A stretch of 64,000 bases of DNA from CAVVMA01 sp963788205 (lineage in GTDB: Bacteria; Desulfobacterota; Binatia; Binatales; Binataceae): the NCBI GenBank assembly GCA_963788205.1, contig CAWBGG010000002.1, positions 248,001 to 312,000 on the forward strand, in the 5' to 3' direction. The position numbers and the translations under genes were made by a program. Each line of letters opens with the position of its first letter. Positions within the stretch are counted from its first letter, which is position 1. The notes below the pieces were generated by a model. That model was not told the origin of the DNA. It ran no database searches and saw nothing but the letters and a program-made list of their open reading frames with translations. Below are positions 29,802 through 39,187 of this stretch, one piece after another.

Positions 29802-30446
29802 ATGAAGTCATTTCTCAAAGTAACGGCGGCAGCGGCTCTGCTCGCCCTGGCGTTCGCGCCGGGACGTGCGTGGGCATTGACTGGCGCCACGACAACGTTG
29901 CCGGTTTCGGCCTCTGTCACCAGCGGCTGCTTGATCGGCGCGTCCGGCCTGAATTTCGGTGGGGTCAGCCCGCTGATCCTCGAGGAGGACACTGTCACAG
30001 GGTATACCGCAACTGGTACGGTCTTCATCGCCTGCGGAACCGAGGGACCGACCTCGGGCAGCTATATCGCGGTTACGCTGGATGACGGCGCTAACAGCGC
30101 GATTGCTCCGATTCTCGGAATCGGAACCGGGAGCGGAACTCCGCTCGCGACTCGTGCGATGACGAACAGCACGAGCTTCCTGGCGTACGATCTGTTCGAG
30201 CCCAGCTTGATCTACGGTTCCGGAACTGTCACCAGCAACCTGTATGCCTCGGAATTCCCGGTTTGGACCTCGAGCAACACGCAGTTCGGTACTTTCACGA
30301 TCACGTGGGCCCAGTACAACTCGATGGTCGCAATCGGCAGCGCGGCTATCTATCTGCCGGTCTACGGCTCGATCCCGGGTGACCAGGTTCAGCCTCTGAC
30401 CGCCGGTGTGTACACCGACACCGTCAACGTTTCGGTGAGCTTCTAG
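29802..30446 (+). CDS. Secreted SCPU (spore coat U)-domain major pilin
   Basis: 214 residues with a clear signal peptide (KVTAAAALLALAFAPGRAWA). The mature chain begins with the SCPU pattern TTTLPVSASVTSGCLIGASGLNFG, in which a Cys pairs with a later one (FIACG). SCPU-domain proteins are the pilins of archaic (sigma-type, Csu-like) chaperone-usher pili, exported by Sec and polymerised by donor-strand exchange. The ATG 29802 is preceded by GGAGGG at 29787-29792. It is first in the operon with a chaperone, an usher and a second SCPU protein downstream, and a strong hairpin follows, so it is probably the abundant main subunit. Confidence 0.88.
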   Translation: MKSFLKVTAAAALLALAFAPGRAWALTGATTTLPVSASVTSGCLIGASGLNFGGVSPLILEEDTVTGYTATGTVFIACGTEGPTSGSYIAVTLDDGANSAIAPILGIGTGSGTPLATRAMTNSTSFLAYDLFEPSLIYGSGTVTSNLYASEFPVWTSSNTQFGTFTITWAQYNSMVAIGSAAIYLPVYGSIPGDQVQPLTAGVYTDTVNVSVSF

Positions 30447-30468
30447 TTCTGGTGTGACTGTAGGGATG

Positions 30469-30543
30469 CTCGGAGCACGCTCGGCGTGCTCCGAGTTCCC
30501 GAGCGAATTAGATCGGAGCACGGCCCTCGTGCTCCGATTTTTT
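30469..30543 (+). terminator. Tandem hairpin attenuator after the major pilin
   Basis: Hairpin 1: an 11-bp perfect stem (30469-30479/30485-30495) with a 5-base loop. Hairpin 2: an 11-bp perfect stem (30512-30522/30528-30538) and a T6 run to 30543. Both share the arm CGGAGCACG, so arms can also pair across the two hairpins. The second is a textbook intrinsic terminator and would lower transcription of chaperone and usher relative to pilin. Confidence 0.85.
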
Positions 30544-30643
30544 CGTCTATCGCCGTTTAACTCAGTTCCCTTCATCGTGCTGCTGAATATTTTTCCCGTC
30601 TCATCCGTCAACTCAACCGACGTTGTGTCGCTATAGGAGATCT

Positions 30644-31504
30644 GTGAAACACCGATCGCGTCATTCGTCTCTGGGCCGGGCTTTGTCGGCCCTCGTCTTG
30701 TGGCAGATTGCGGGTTTGGGGTGGGGCTCGGCGATGGCAAGCCAGGTCTCGATTGTCCCCACCGGCCTGTCTCTGAACGCCACCAAATCGACCGACCTGA
30801 TAACCCTGCATAACGATGGCTCGACTGCCGTCAGCATGCAGCTCAGCGCCTACCGATGGGATCAAACCCCGGCGGGAACTGCCAAGCTTACGCCGACCGA
30901 CGACGTGGTCTTTTTTCCCTCGATTGTGACCGTGGCAGCCAAGGAAGATCGCATCGTTCGCGTCGGGGCGATGGTGCCGTTTGGGGCCACGGAGAAATGC
31001 TATCGCCTGATCGCGGAAGAGCTCCCGCCGCCGCGTTTTCAGGCGCCCGCGCCTGGAGGGCCGCAAAAGGTCGAAACCCGAGTGGTCGTTCTGACCAGGA
31101 TGTCGATACCGATTTTTCTTTCGCCGCCCTCCCAGGTTCATCAGGAGAGCCTCGAGGGACTCAGCGTCCAGAATGGGCGGCTTTCGTTCCGGATCAAGAA
31201 CACCGGCAATACTCACGTACTGGCCGGAACGGCCATGATCACCGGCTGGACCGCCGACAACCGGCCGCTCATCAACCAGCAGAGCAGTCGGGGGGCTTAT
31301 TTACTGCCGGGTGAACCGCTGCAAGATCAGGCTGACCTGCCCAACCCGCCGTGCAATCAGCTGCGAAAAGTCGCGGTCCAGGTTCCGATAACCGAGCCCT
31401 TTGGCGACTATGATCTGAGAACCAACACGCTGAAGGCCGAGATGCCTCTGGGCAGCGTAAATTGCGGCCCTGAGCGAACGTCGGGAGCCGCCAGCGGCCC
31501 CTGA
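30644..31504 (+). CDS. Fimbrial periplasmic chaperone (PapD-like)
   Basis: 286 residues. After a signal peptide (to about GSAMA) come two Ig-like lobes. The first has QVSIVPTGLSLNATKSTDLITLHN and a hydrophobic F/V strand with VVFFPSIVTVAAKEDRIVRVG, matching the 'FFP...' signature of archaic CU chaperones; the C-terminal lobe follows RIKNTGNTHVLAG. It binds pilins in the periplasm by donor-strand complementation and hands them to the usher. The start is GTG 30644 with AGGAGA at 30635-30640. It follows the attenuator and precedes the usher by 20 bases. Confidence 0.9.
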   Translation: MKHRSRHSSLGRALSALVLWQIAGLGWGSAMASQVSIVPTGLSLNATKSTDLITLHNDGSTAVSMQLSAYRWDQTPAGTAKLTPTDDVVFFPSIVTVAAKEDRIVRVGAMVPFGATEKCYRLIAEELPPPRFQAPAPGGPQKVETRVVVLTRMSIPIFLSPPSQVHQESLEGLSVQNGRLSFRIKNTGNTHVLAGTAMITGWTADNRPLINQQSSRGAYLLPGEPLQDQADLPNPPCNQLRKVAVQVPITEPFGDYDLRTNTLKAEMPLGSVNCGPERTSGAASGP

Positions 31505-31524
31505 GTGACCGTTGACGCGCGTGG

Positions 31525-33976
31525 GTGCGCTTGAGCCGAAGGTCTTCAATTGCAGCCCGAAGTATCGCGATCGCCATGTTGCTGGCTGCGGCGATGATTC
31601 CTCTATCGGCTGACGCGGGCGATCAGATCGCCGTCTTCACCCTGAGCGTCAACGAGGTCCTCAAAGGCGACGTGCTGGCGGTGGTCAGGCCCAACGACGT
31701 TCTGATCGCCCAGGACGACCTTACGCAGTCGGGAGTGACCGGGTTGGGGGGAAAGCTCGAGAAGATCAAGAACCGGACCTTCGTCTCACTGGCTTCGCTG
31801 GCACCCGGGGTCAAGTACGAGATCGATCCCAAGACGGTGGTGTTGAAGATCGTCGTGCAGGCCAGGAACCTCGGTACGGAGTCGTACGACCTGCGCAGAG
31901 TTTTAGCGCCTCCCGGACTGGTTTACAGCCACGACACCAGCTTCTTTCTGAACTACAGCCTGTTGTCGAGCGATTTCAAGCCCAGTACGCTCAGTTCGTT
32001 CGATGAGGTAGGCATAAGCATGTTCGGCAACTCCCTGCTCGACACCACCATGTCGGTCGATAGCAGCGGGAAGCTTACGGTAAACAATACCTCCCTCACC
32101 GTCGACGATCTTCAGGATCTGAGGCGCCTGACGCTGGGCGATGTCACGATCATTGGCGCGGATCCGTTCGCCGGCAGCGGGCTGGTCGGCGGCGTGGGAC
32201 TGTCGAAAACCCTCGGCCTCGACCCGTATTACTATCAGAGCCCCGGCCAGGAACGTCAGGGCCGAAGTAACCTCGCCTTCCACGGTCCAGCTCTACGTCA
32301 ACGGCCGCCGGGTCTTCAGCCAGGATCTGCCGCCCGGCGTATTCACGCTCCAGAACATTCCCTATGTGCCGGGGGCAGGCAATACCGAGGTGGTGATTCG
32401 CGACGCTTTCGGCCGGGAGCAGGATTTCAGCGCGCCGTACTACTACGCTCCGGCGCTCCTCCAACCCGGCGTAAATGTCTACAATCTATTTGTAGGTTCT
32501 GAAAAAATCGGGCAGTTCGACTATAATGGCCCGCTGCTGTTCTCCGCCAGCGATACCTTTGGCTTCAGCCACTGGGTCACCCCGTCGCTTCGAGTGGAGG
32601 GAGATCAGGGGGGGTTGGTCAGCGGCGGCCTGGGATTCAATTTCGGCGTTCCCTACGGCAACTTGACGGCGACCGCAGCACTGAGTGATTCCCCGATGGC
32701 TGTGGCTGTCCCGGCGGCCGCCCAGCCCACGCCAACCCCGGCCAGTCCGGGCGCGCAACCGACCATCACGATGAACTCTATCGCGCCTTCCGGAACCGGC
32801 GGCGGCAGGGTCATGGGCTACGGCGGCATAGTGACCTACAGCTATGCGAAACCTCGCTACTCGATCGGCGGCTCTCTTCAATACACCAGCCCGCATTACT
32901 CGAATCTCAGCCTTGCTCCGGCAACCGACCGGGCGCTTTTACAGGCCGGGTTGGGAGGAAACGTCAATCTCACCTCGCGCATTTCGCTGTCAGCCTCGTG
33001 CAACGCCTCTCAGGACCGCGACGGCGGCGGAACCCGGGAAAGCGCCACGCTTACGTCGGTGTGGCGTTTGGGGGAGCTGGTCTCGATTTATGGCAGTGTG
33101 GAGGGTAGCAGGACAACCGGGTCGCCCATCAACCTCGACTTGTCATTGGGCATGAGCCTCGCCCTCCCGCGGGGAGCGACGGTCAACCTCGATTATGAAA
33201 ACGAGCAGGGTTCCTCAAAGAGCAGCATATACAGTGCGCAGTTCTCGGATTCACCGCCCGCCGGTGTGGGTGGCGGATACTTTCTCAGCGCGCAGGACGG
33301 AACCGGCGGTGAAGCGAATACCGCGCAGTTTCTCTATCGCGGCCCTGAGACTTTCCAGAATCTGCAGATCACCGGCACGAGCGCGAAGGATCTGCACGAG
33401 TCCTACAACCTTTCGGGAGCGCTGATAGGCCTCGGCGGCCGTCTGATTCCCAGCCAGCCCATACAGGGGGCATTTGCCCTGGTTAGCACCGGCGGTTTGG
33501 CGGGCGTCGAGGTATTTTCGTCCAATCAAGCCTTGGGCGAAACCGATTCGCACGGCAACCTTATAATACCTCAGTTGAGTCCGTACTACGGCAACCAGGT
33601 GGGAGTCGACGATAAAGACGTCCCGGTGGATTACAGGGTCGATTCGATCAAGGAGTTTGTTGCACCGCCATACCGCGGCGGGGCGGTGGTGGCGTTTCCG
33701 ATCAGACCGGTGCGCTCCTTCGTTGGCAAGCTGCTGGTGATGATGCAGGGAAGGCCGGTCGTTCCGTCCTTCGGTCAGTTGACCATGACTGCGGACGGCA
33801 AGAGTTTCGTCTCGCTGTTGGGCAGGGATGGAACGTTCTTTCTGGATAGCCCGCCGATTGGCCGCTATCCGGCCCGAATCGATTTCGACAAAGGCACCTG
33901 CGAGTTCACGATGAAAATCCCGGATCTGAAGCGGCCCTTCGTCCGGTTAGGCGTTTTGGGCTGCACGATGCAGTAG
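31525..33976 (+). CDS. Archaic-type fimbrial usher (one frameshift)
   Basis: About 816 residues in total. The signal peptide region (IAIAMLLAAAMIPLSADA) is followed by an N-terminal domain (TLSVNEVLKGDVLAVV) and the start of the beta-barrel. The frame changes from +1 to +2 between about 32225 and 32265; beyond it the usher sequence resumes with STVQLYVNGRRVFSQDLPPG, FTLQNIP, REQDFSAPYYYAPALLQPG and a barrel/plug region, and a C-terminal domain to 33976. Only one extra base near a CCCC run is needed. The usher forms the outer-membrane pore that assembles the pilus. Family assignment is firm; whether it is functional depends on the frameshift. Confidence 0.85.
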
Positions 33977-33984
33977 GGCGTTTC

Positions 33985-34446
33985 GTGCAACTACGCGTGC
34001 TAATCCTTGCACTCGGGGTGCTGCTCGCAGCCGCGATGGCAGCGCCGGCGCAGGCGATCTGCGTGGTCAGCACCACGCCGCTGAACTTCGGCAAATATAC
34101 GCCGCTCACGGACGAGTGGATAATGTCGGTGGGGACCATCGCGTACACCTGCGTCGGACCGGTCCCCGGCGGCATCAAGATTGCCATCGGAACCGGCGAC
34201 GAGGACGGCGTCGTCCGGCGCGCCATGAAAGGAGGCCACGCCAGGCTGCCCTACATTCTGACCCTGGCCCCCACCGACCTGGTTCCCTGGGGCGACGGCA
34301 GCCGGGGCAGCAGGGTGTATTTCAACGCGCATCCGCCGCGCAACCGCACGATCACGATCCCGGTTTACGGCCGCATCCCGCCCGGCCAGCACGTTCCGGC
34401 CAACCAGATCTTTCGCGACTCGGTCGCAGTGGTGGCGTACTACTGA
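33985..34446 (+). CDS. SCPU-domain tip or minor pilin
   Basis: 153 residues: signal peptide (LILALGVLLAAAMAAPAQA), then ICVVSTTPLNFGKYTPL, the SCPU Cys pattern, and a later YTCVGP. It ends in FRDSVAVVAYY, a beta-strand-rich end typical of the family. Start GTG 33985, 8 bases after the usher stop. Position after the usher fits a tip adhesin/initiator in Csu-type operons; the call of tip rather than minor subunit is inference. Confidence 0.82.
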   Translation: MQLRVLILALGVLLAAAMAAPAQAICVVSTTPLNFGKYTPLTDEWIMSVGTIAYTCVGPVPGGIKIAIGTGDEDGVVRRAMKGGHARLPYILTLAPTDLVPWGDGSRGSRVYFNAHPPRNRTITIPVYGRIPPGQHVPANQIFRDSVAVVAYY

Positions 34447-34618
34447 AGCCGCCTTTGTGTAGGAAAATGCCGTCAAACGTAGATCGATCGCGGCGCGAAA
34501 GCGCGCCTCTACCGATTCCGCAGGTCCCTGGGCAGTGTGTGCCATCGGCAAGTCAAGGCGCTTTAACAGATGCTTTCGCGCCGCGGCCGAACCGCGCCCG
34601 GGAGACCCCCTTTTTCCC

Positions 34619-34646
34619 TTGACATTAAGCCTACTCATGATAATGT
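34619..34646 (+). promoter_or_regulatory. Possible sigma-70 promoter
   Basis: TTGACA (34619-34624), 16-base spacer, then TAATGT (34641-34646) with an upstream TG (34638-34639, extended -10). It precedes the first of the small secreted protein genes and a short leader ORF. Confidence 0.5.
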
Positions 34647-34702
34647 CCGCGCAAGAGGTGTGCAATAAATGCACGCTTCACAATAGCAGGGAGGAACTTC
34701 CA

Positions 34703-34741
34703 ATGAGACGATCTTGTGGTCCGCGCGCCCAACCGGGCTGA
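34703..34741 (+). CDS. Possible 12-residue leader peptide ORF
   Basis: ATG 34703 follows GGGAGG at 34689-34694 with a 8-base gap and encodes MRRSCGPRAQPG then TGA. It sits between the promoter-like site at 34619 and the gene at 34804. It could be a leader peptide or a decayed 5' end of a family member. Evidence is only the ribosome-binding site and position. Confidence 0.3.
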   Translation: MRRSCGPRAQPG

Positions 34742-34803
34742 CGCGGCGAATGTCGAGTGACTGCTCGGGTCGATAACTGAATTTCTTAGCACAGGAGAGA
34801 ACT

Positions 34804-35472
34804 GTGAGAACTCTACTTTCATTGAAAAAATGGCTGCTACCGGTGGCCTCAGCTACCGTAGTGGCGATGCTGATCGCGGTCATGGCGCCGACGACTGCGG
34901 GCGCCGCCAGCCTCTCAACGACCGTCCCCCTTCTCGCCAGTATGGTGTGCGTTGGGAGCCTTACTGGCTCCGGAACCACCGCCCTGCCGGACGGAGACGT
35001 GGTGGTGATCGGGGCCTTTGAGCAGCGTACCACAACAGATATCGCGCCGTTTTCGGAGTCGTCAAGCGCGACGGTCTACTTTACTACGGGCTTTCTGGTC
35101 GATGCGCCTTGCACATCCTTGGATTCGAACGGCCAGGGAGCGACCGCCATGAGCGAGCCGTGCGGGGAGACCACGGACTGGGTCGGTAACTACACCATCA
35201 CCAAGGGCGCCTTCCCCGTGCCGGAACAGCCGGCAGTAATAAGCGCGATGGCTACCAACGTAGGCCAAGTCCCGGTCGCGGTCGGGGGAGCGGCGGCAGG
35301 GGGAGAGCCGGCACCATCGGGCTCGGATCCATTTGCGGGATGTACCTCAACTTGGGAAGTCTATCCCTACTCGAAGTCGACTTCATCAAACATGACTCTC
35401 ACCGGGATGAGCTGCCCTAGTAGCTCCGAGATGGCGAATGTGGGGCTGACCCTGGAGTGCGAGAACCATTAG
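34804..35472 (+). CDS. Small secreted cysteine-framed protein A (unrecognised family)
   Basis: 222 residues; I do not recognise a described family. A signal peptide (VASATVVAMLIAVMAPTTAGA) is followed by ASMVCVGSLTGSGTTALPDGDVVVIG. The pattern Cys-x-Gly-x-hydrophobic, a Ser/Thr-rich stretch and then PxGDV recurs in the neighbours. A Gly/Ala/Pro linker is near 150-170. The C-terminal part FAGCTSTWEVYPYS, then LTGMSCP, ends LTLECENH. The same block FAGCxxxxxVYP, GMNCP occurs in the gene at 39928. Start GTG 34804 with AGGAGA upstream. Function unknown; exported, probably disulfide-bonded, and Thr/Ser-rich. Confidence 0.75.
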   Translation: MRTLLSLKKWLLPVASATVVAMLIAVMAPTTAGAASLSTTVPLLASMVCVGSLTGSGTTALPDGDVVVIGAFEQRTTTDIAPFSESSSATVYFTTGFLVDAPCTSLDSNGQGATAMSEPCGETTDWVGNYTITKGAFPVPEQPAVISAMATNVGQVPVAVGGAAAGGEPAPSGSDPFAGCTSTWEVYPYSKSTSSNMTLTGMSCPSSSEMANVGLTLECENH

Positions 35473-35537
35473 AAACGCATACCAGAAACGCATTCTCAAG
35501 TTAGTGCGTTCCGGATTATACAACTGGAGATAACGAA

Positions 35538-36377
35538 ATGAGAACCAAAAGAATTTTGAAAGCATTCTGCCTCTCGGCCGCTCTGCTGTCGATAGGTCTG
35601 ACAGCGAGCCGGGCAATGGCAGCGTGTCCAGCCCTCTTTGCAAACTCATTCTACTGCATCGGAGAAGTCTCCTCCAACTCCGCCAACAACATCCACATGG
35701 CTGCTCTAGCAGGCCCCGTTTCCGGTGGCGGTCAAACCGGGATCTGCACCACAAACACGGCCGGCAACCCCTGCGTTACAAGCGCGGGGATCACTACGCT
35801 CAATTTCGCGAATGGTAGCTCCGCGACGGTGAATTATACCGGGACCGTAGGCGCAAGCGGCGGCTGTAGTCTGCCTGCTGGATTTCCGGCGAACACGGCG
35901 AATTTCTGTAATACCACGGCGTTGACGGCGAACGGCTCACCCGTCAGCTTTAGCGCTTCGGCCGACAACTCGCAGTGCACGGCCAAAGGCAAGCCCCTCA
36001 AGTGCTGCACGGGCTCAAACGCAGGCACCTGCCAGGGGAACATCTGTATCATAAACAACACCGAATCATGCCCGAGCAACACCACCAACTGCGAGACGCT
36101 CAAGGCGTTCCTCACCAGCAAAACCCCAGGTTTATGTTCCGCAAGCGCGTTCGGATGCGAGTTTGCTTCGGACACTGCGGCGGCCGGGCAGGGCGTTTAC
36201 ACGTACGGCAGCGGCACCGGCGACGCCGCCCTCCTCACCGGATGCTCGCAGCAGGTTCAGTTTACGGCTAACAAGGCCCTGGACCACTTCGCGTACGTAA
36301 CCGAGGGCCCGTTAACGGGTAGTTGTACGTTGAACGGGTTATCGATGAACATTCGGTGCCAGGGAACTGGGCAGTAA
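35538..36377 (+). CDS. Small secreted cysteine-framed protein B
   Basis: 279 residues. A signal peptide (AFCLSAALLSIGLTASRAMA) precedes FANSFYCIGEVSSNSANNIHM, the family's start pattern. A Cys-rich centre includes CTAKGKPLKCCTGSNAGTC (near 150-168) followed by CQG/CIIN and SCPSNTTNCET. The end is SMNIRCQGTGQ. The CT...PxxCCTG...GTC module is also in protein F (39928). Start ATG 35538 with GGAGAT upstream. A strong terminator follows at 36422. No enzyme motif seen. Confidence 0.75.
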   Translation: MRTKRILKAFCLSAALLSIGLTASRAMAACPALFANSFYCIGEVSSNSANNIHMAALAGPVSGGGQTGICTTNTAGNPCVTSAGITTLNFANGSSATVNYTGTVGASGGCSLPAGFPANTANFCNTTALTANGSPVSFSASADNSQCTAKGKPLKCCTGSNAGTCQGNICIINNTESCPSNTTNCETLKAFLTSKTPGLCSASAFGCEFASDTAAAGQGVYTYGSGTGDAALLTGCSQQVQFTANKALDHFAYVTEGPLTGSCTLNGLSMNIRCQGTGQ

Positions 36378-36421
36378 ACCGCGTAGCAGCGTCTAGCTGG
36401 CGCGAGGGCTGACAAACGGAA

Positions 36422-36465
36422 ACGGCGGCTGAGAGCGGCAAGGCTCTCAGCCGCCGTGCTTTTTT
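36422..36465 (+). terminator. Intrinsic terminator after protein B
   Basis: A 14-bp perfect stem (36422-36435/36444-36457) with an 8-base loop, then GC and a T6 run. It separates the A-B pair from the next genes; a minus-strand gene ends at 36654. Confidence 0.9.
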
Positions 36466-36653
36466 GGCGCCAACGGCCCGCCGGAGCGAGTGGGCCAGGG
36501 CCGAGCGCGCGCCGGCGGTTCTACGCCCTGCCAGTGCCGTTCCAACTTGTTGCTCCAGATTGTAGCGGCGATGCGCCCATATCGCTCGCTCATCAACACG
36601 TACGTGTAACGCATTCGATCCGCCCAGCTTGGGCGCAAATAATTGGGACGGCA

Positions 36654-37355
36654 CTAATCGCCGGTCGATTGGAGCTCGAAGGCGATGGTCCGCGCGCCCA
36701 TAGGACGCCATGGGCCGCGGAGGCTCTCGCTGTGGACCTTTCTAACCAGTCCGACTCCGCGCGCAAGCCAGTAAGCTTCGGTCACCGTCGCCTCGATCGG
36801 CATTCCAATAAAGTACTTCGAGCCGTGGCCCTGGAGCGCGATTCGCACGCAATGGCGGAAGGTCCCGGCGGGCACGGATACGGTATCGTCCACGCTCTCG
36901 ATCGTGTATTTGAGATGGACCGGTATCCTGAGCAGCAGCCAGCTCGAGGTGGATTCCTCCCAGGTGGCGCCCACCTTGATCGGGTACTTGATGACGTAGG
37001 AGGGCGGGCTGACTTGGGGCGTCTTCTGTCTGGCGAGCTGCTCGGCGACATGCGCGATGCCTTGCTGGTCCTCGAGGTAGAATTCCCGGTAAGTCCCGCC
37101 GTGACCGGGGTCGTCGATCGACCGGGGTGTCACGCGCCTGCCGTCAGCCAGTTGGTCGGGGGCGAGATTGACGACTGAAGCGATGCGCGACTGTACGGGT
37201 GCGAAGCCGGAGCCGGTCAGCGTGTCCGCCCCGACCTCCCATTTGTGATACTTCCACTCCGTCCCCTGTCTCAGCGGAAAATAGCTCCGCGAGGGGATGA
37301 GGCTGCATCCGGGGGCCGCGCTGAGGATCAGGAGCCAAGCGAGCGCGGCCGTCAT
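36654..37355 (-). CDS. Hypothetical lipoprotein
   Basis: 233 residues from ATG 37355, chosen because it puts a lipobox directly after a hydrophobic run (LAWLLILSAAPGC, Cys about 17). The track of upstream residues from 37415 is not needed. The body is beta-rich: YFPLRQGTEWKYHKWEVG, KVGATWEESTSSW and TGTFRHCVRIALQGHG-like strands, resembling the beta-sandwich outer-membrane lipoproteins often called hypothetical. I do not recognise a named family. It is minus strand between B and C of the secreted cluster. Confidence 0.7.
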   Translation of the reverse strand: MTAALAWLLILSAAPGCSLIPSRSYFPLRQGTEWKYHKWEVGADTLTGSGFAPVQSRIASVVNLAPDQLADGRRVTPRSIDDPGHGGTYREFYLEDQQGIAHVAEQLARQKTPQVSPPSYVIKYPIKVGATWEESTSSWLLLRIPVHLKYTIESVDDTVSVPAGTFRHCVRIALQGHGSKYFIGMPIEATVTEAYWLARGVGLVRKVHSESLRGPWRPMGARTIAFELQSTGD

Positions 37356-37845
37356 CGGGGCGCTCGTGGGGGTGCTCGTGCGCAACTGGAAAGGCGGCCT
37401 CAACTTGGCGAGCACTCCTTTCGATCCGAAATAAACTCAAGCGATAGCGGATAGCAGACCGGCACGGGCCGCGCAAGCGAAGCGGTTCGGCGGGGGCGGG
37501 CGCGACGGCCGGCGCGCGCGCTTGAGCGGCCAGCCTGAGCGAATCCAGCAGGTAGATGTAATGCCGGAGGACGACGCCATGAAAGGGATAGCAGGAGCAT
37601 TTCACCTCCAGGCCGGCCGTTGAATAGCCGACCCCTCCTGAGCGTCTCTTAGACCACGATCGCGGCGGTGATTCGAGGGCCGGCCTCTGTTGAAAAGAAA
37701 CCTGGAAACACCCGTGATCGGTGCTGCGTCCCGAGTCTGCGGCGGGAGCAGCGTGAATCGGCATATGAAACGCAATTCAGTCCTTTGCAATTCCGACCAA
37801 ATCAGATTATATCACGGATTAATTTCCATAGCAGGAGGACACGAC
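37356..37845. other. Intergenic region before protein C
   Basis: No firm gene. A minus-strand stretch near 37440-37620 encodes KCSCYPFHGVVLRHYIYLLDSL with GC-rich third positions, but its frame runs on through the lipoprotein gene, so I do not call it. A promoter-like pair for protein C lies at its right end. Confidence 0.4.
37785..37813 (+). promoter_or_regulatory. Possible promoter of the C-F gene group
   Basis: TTGCAA (37785-37790), 17-base spacer, TATATC (37808-37813). It lies about 33 bases before the start codon of protein C. Confidence 0.45.
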
Positions 37846-38514
37846 GTGGGTACGGGATTTCTGTCTAAGAGATTGGTGTCGAGTGCGCGGGGCGCGTTCG
37901 CCATCGCGGCGGCGGTCCTGCTCGCGGCGGCCCTCCCGAGCCTCGCGCATGCGGCGGGCGCGGGCGGCGAATGTCACGGAGTTATTTCTGCTGGGACGAA
38001 TACGGATACAGCCAATCTGCCCCCGGGCAATTTCAAGGAGGCCATCAAGTTTACCACCGGCACTCCTGCAACTCTCGGGACGGCGAAAAAGGCCGAGGCG
38101 ATAGCCGGTTCGTTCCTGATGACTATCGACCAAGCCTGCACGGGCTTCAATCCAATCACCAACGCCACCGCGACCAGCTCTCAGCCGGTCTGCATTCAGG
38201 GCGGGACGTTCACGGGCACTATCGACGTCAACGGCAACATGATTTTCCTCTACTCCGATCCGCCTTCGCCCGCCAAAGCCGGCACGGGTCTGTTCGACGG
38301 ATGCGAGGAGACCTTCTTTGACCAGCCGGTCACCAATAAGACGCAGGCGGTGTGGGTTCCCAACGCAGAAAGCGGCGTTCCCACCGGCAGCAGCACAGGC
38401 AACGCGCTGATCTTCCAGGAGCCCACGCCGACCGGCAAGGGAGCAGTTACGCCCCCGATGTGCAAGGTCGCGGGCGCTCGGCTGGTCTTCACGTGCCTCG
38501 CGACCAATGACTAA
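37846..38514 (+). CDS. Small secreted cysteine-framed protein C
   Basis: 222 residues from GTG 37846, chosen because AGGAGG sits seven bases upstream and the signal peptide (AAAVLLAAALPSLAHA) then falls early; the ATG at 37690 is too far upstream. Mature start AGGECHGVISAGTNTD matches the family pattern. A block VCIQGGTFTGTIDVNGN and LFDGCEETFF aligns with protein E (CAQGGQFTGTI, VLDGCQATF). The end is MCKVAGARLVFTCLATND, like E's PCKAAGTSVVLGCLSHNE. Clearly paralogous to E. Function unknown. Confidence 0.78.
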   Translation: MGTGFLSKRLVSSARGAFAIAAAVLLAAALPSLAHAAGAGGECHGVISAGTNTDTANLPPGNFKEAIKFTTGTPATLGTAKKAEAIAGSFLMTIDQACTGFNPITNATATSSQPVCIQGGTFTGTIDVNGNMIFLYSDPPSPAKAGTGLFDGCEETFFDQPVTNKTQAVWVPNAESGVPTGSSTGNALIFQEPTPTGKGAVTPPMCKVAGARLVFTCLATND

Positions 38515-38572
38515 GCCGCGCGGCCCGCGGGAGGAACCCTACGAAGGCATCATCAACGGCAGGAGAACCGGA

Positions 38573-39115
38573 ATGAAAACCAAAGTTTCGATGAGAAATC
38601 TGGCCGCGCTGGGCGTATCGGCGGCGTTGCTGATGACGCTGGCCGCGCCGCGTCTGGCGTTCGCGATCGCCAACGAGACCGTGCTGTGCGAAGGCGAGAT
38701 CACTTCAAGCACCGATCTGAACATCCCGATGGGCGAGGTCTTTTCGCTCGGCAACGTGGTCATAAACCTCAAGAGCACCACTCCGCATTGCGCCGTGACC
38801 ACCACCACGGTCACGCAGGTGATCCAGGCCACCACCGGCTCGACACCCCTTGTCGTCAGTACGATGACCGAGGGCAATGCTGTGCCGCTGGACACCACGG
38901 GTTGCAGCAAGACCAACAACACTCCGGGAATCACGGTTTCCAGTATAGTGACGTCGTCGAATATGGAGCTGGTCAATTGCACGGAAACGTCGATTGCCAA
39001 TACCGTTGCGTCGGAGGGCGGCGCGTACACGATGGAGATCACCCCCGTCGGACCTGGCCCGACCACCTGCCCGACGATAACGGGAATAAGCGAGTGCGTA
39101 TCGAACTCGCAATGA
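38573..39115 (+). CDS. Small secreted cysteine-framed protein D
   Basis: 180 residues from ATG 38573 with AGGAGA upstream. A signal peptide (SAALLMTLAAPRLAFA) precedes NETVLCEGEITSSTDLNIPMGEV, the family's CxGxI start. Body Thr/Val/Ser-rich with MELVNCTETS; it ends TGISECVSNSQ. No catalytic motif. Gap of about 60 bases from C and 72 to E suggests one transcript. Confidence 0.75.
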   Translation: MKTKVSMRNLAALGVSAALLMTLAAPRLAFAIANETVLCEGEITSSTDLNIPMGEVFSLGNVVINLKSTTPHCAVTTTTVTQVIQATTGSTPLVVSTMTEGNAVPLDTTGCSKTNNTPGITVSSIVTSSNMELVNCTETSIANTVASEGGAYTMEITPVGPGPTTCPTITGISECVSNSQ

Positions 39116-39187
39116 ACAGCGCACAGGACTTTTTCCGCCGGCCTGTAACGGGAACTGCAAGCCGGCTCCGAATGGAGGACGACCAAG

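Noticed and set aside
37144..37764. Minus-strand ORF of 206 codons before protein C
   Set aside because: A portion looks codon-biased, but it overlaps the lipoprotein gene in another frame and has no signal or motif; left as an uncertain stretch.
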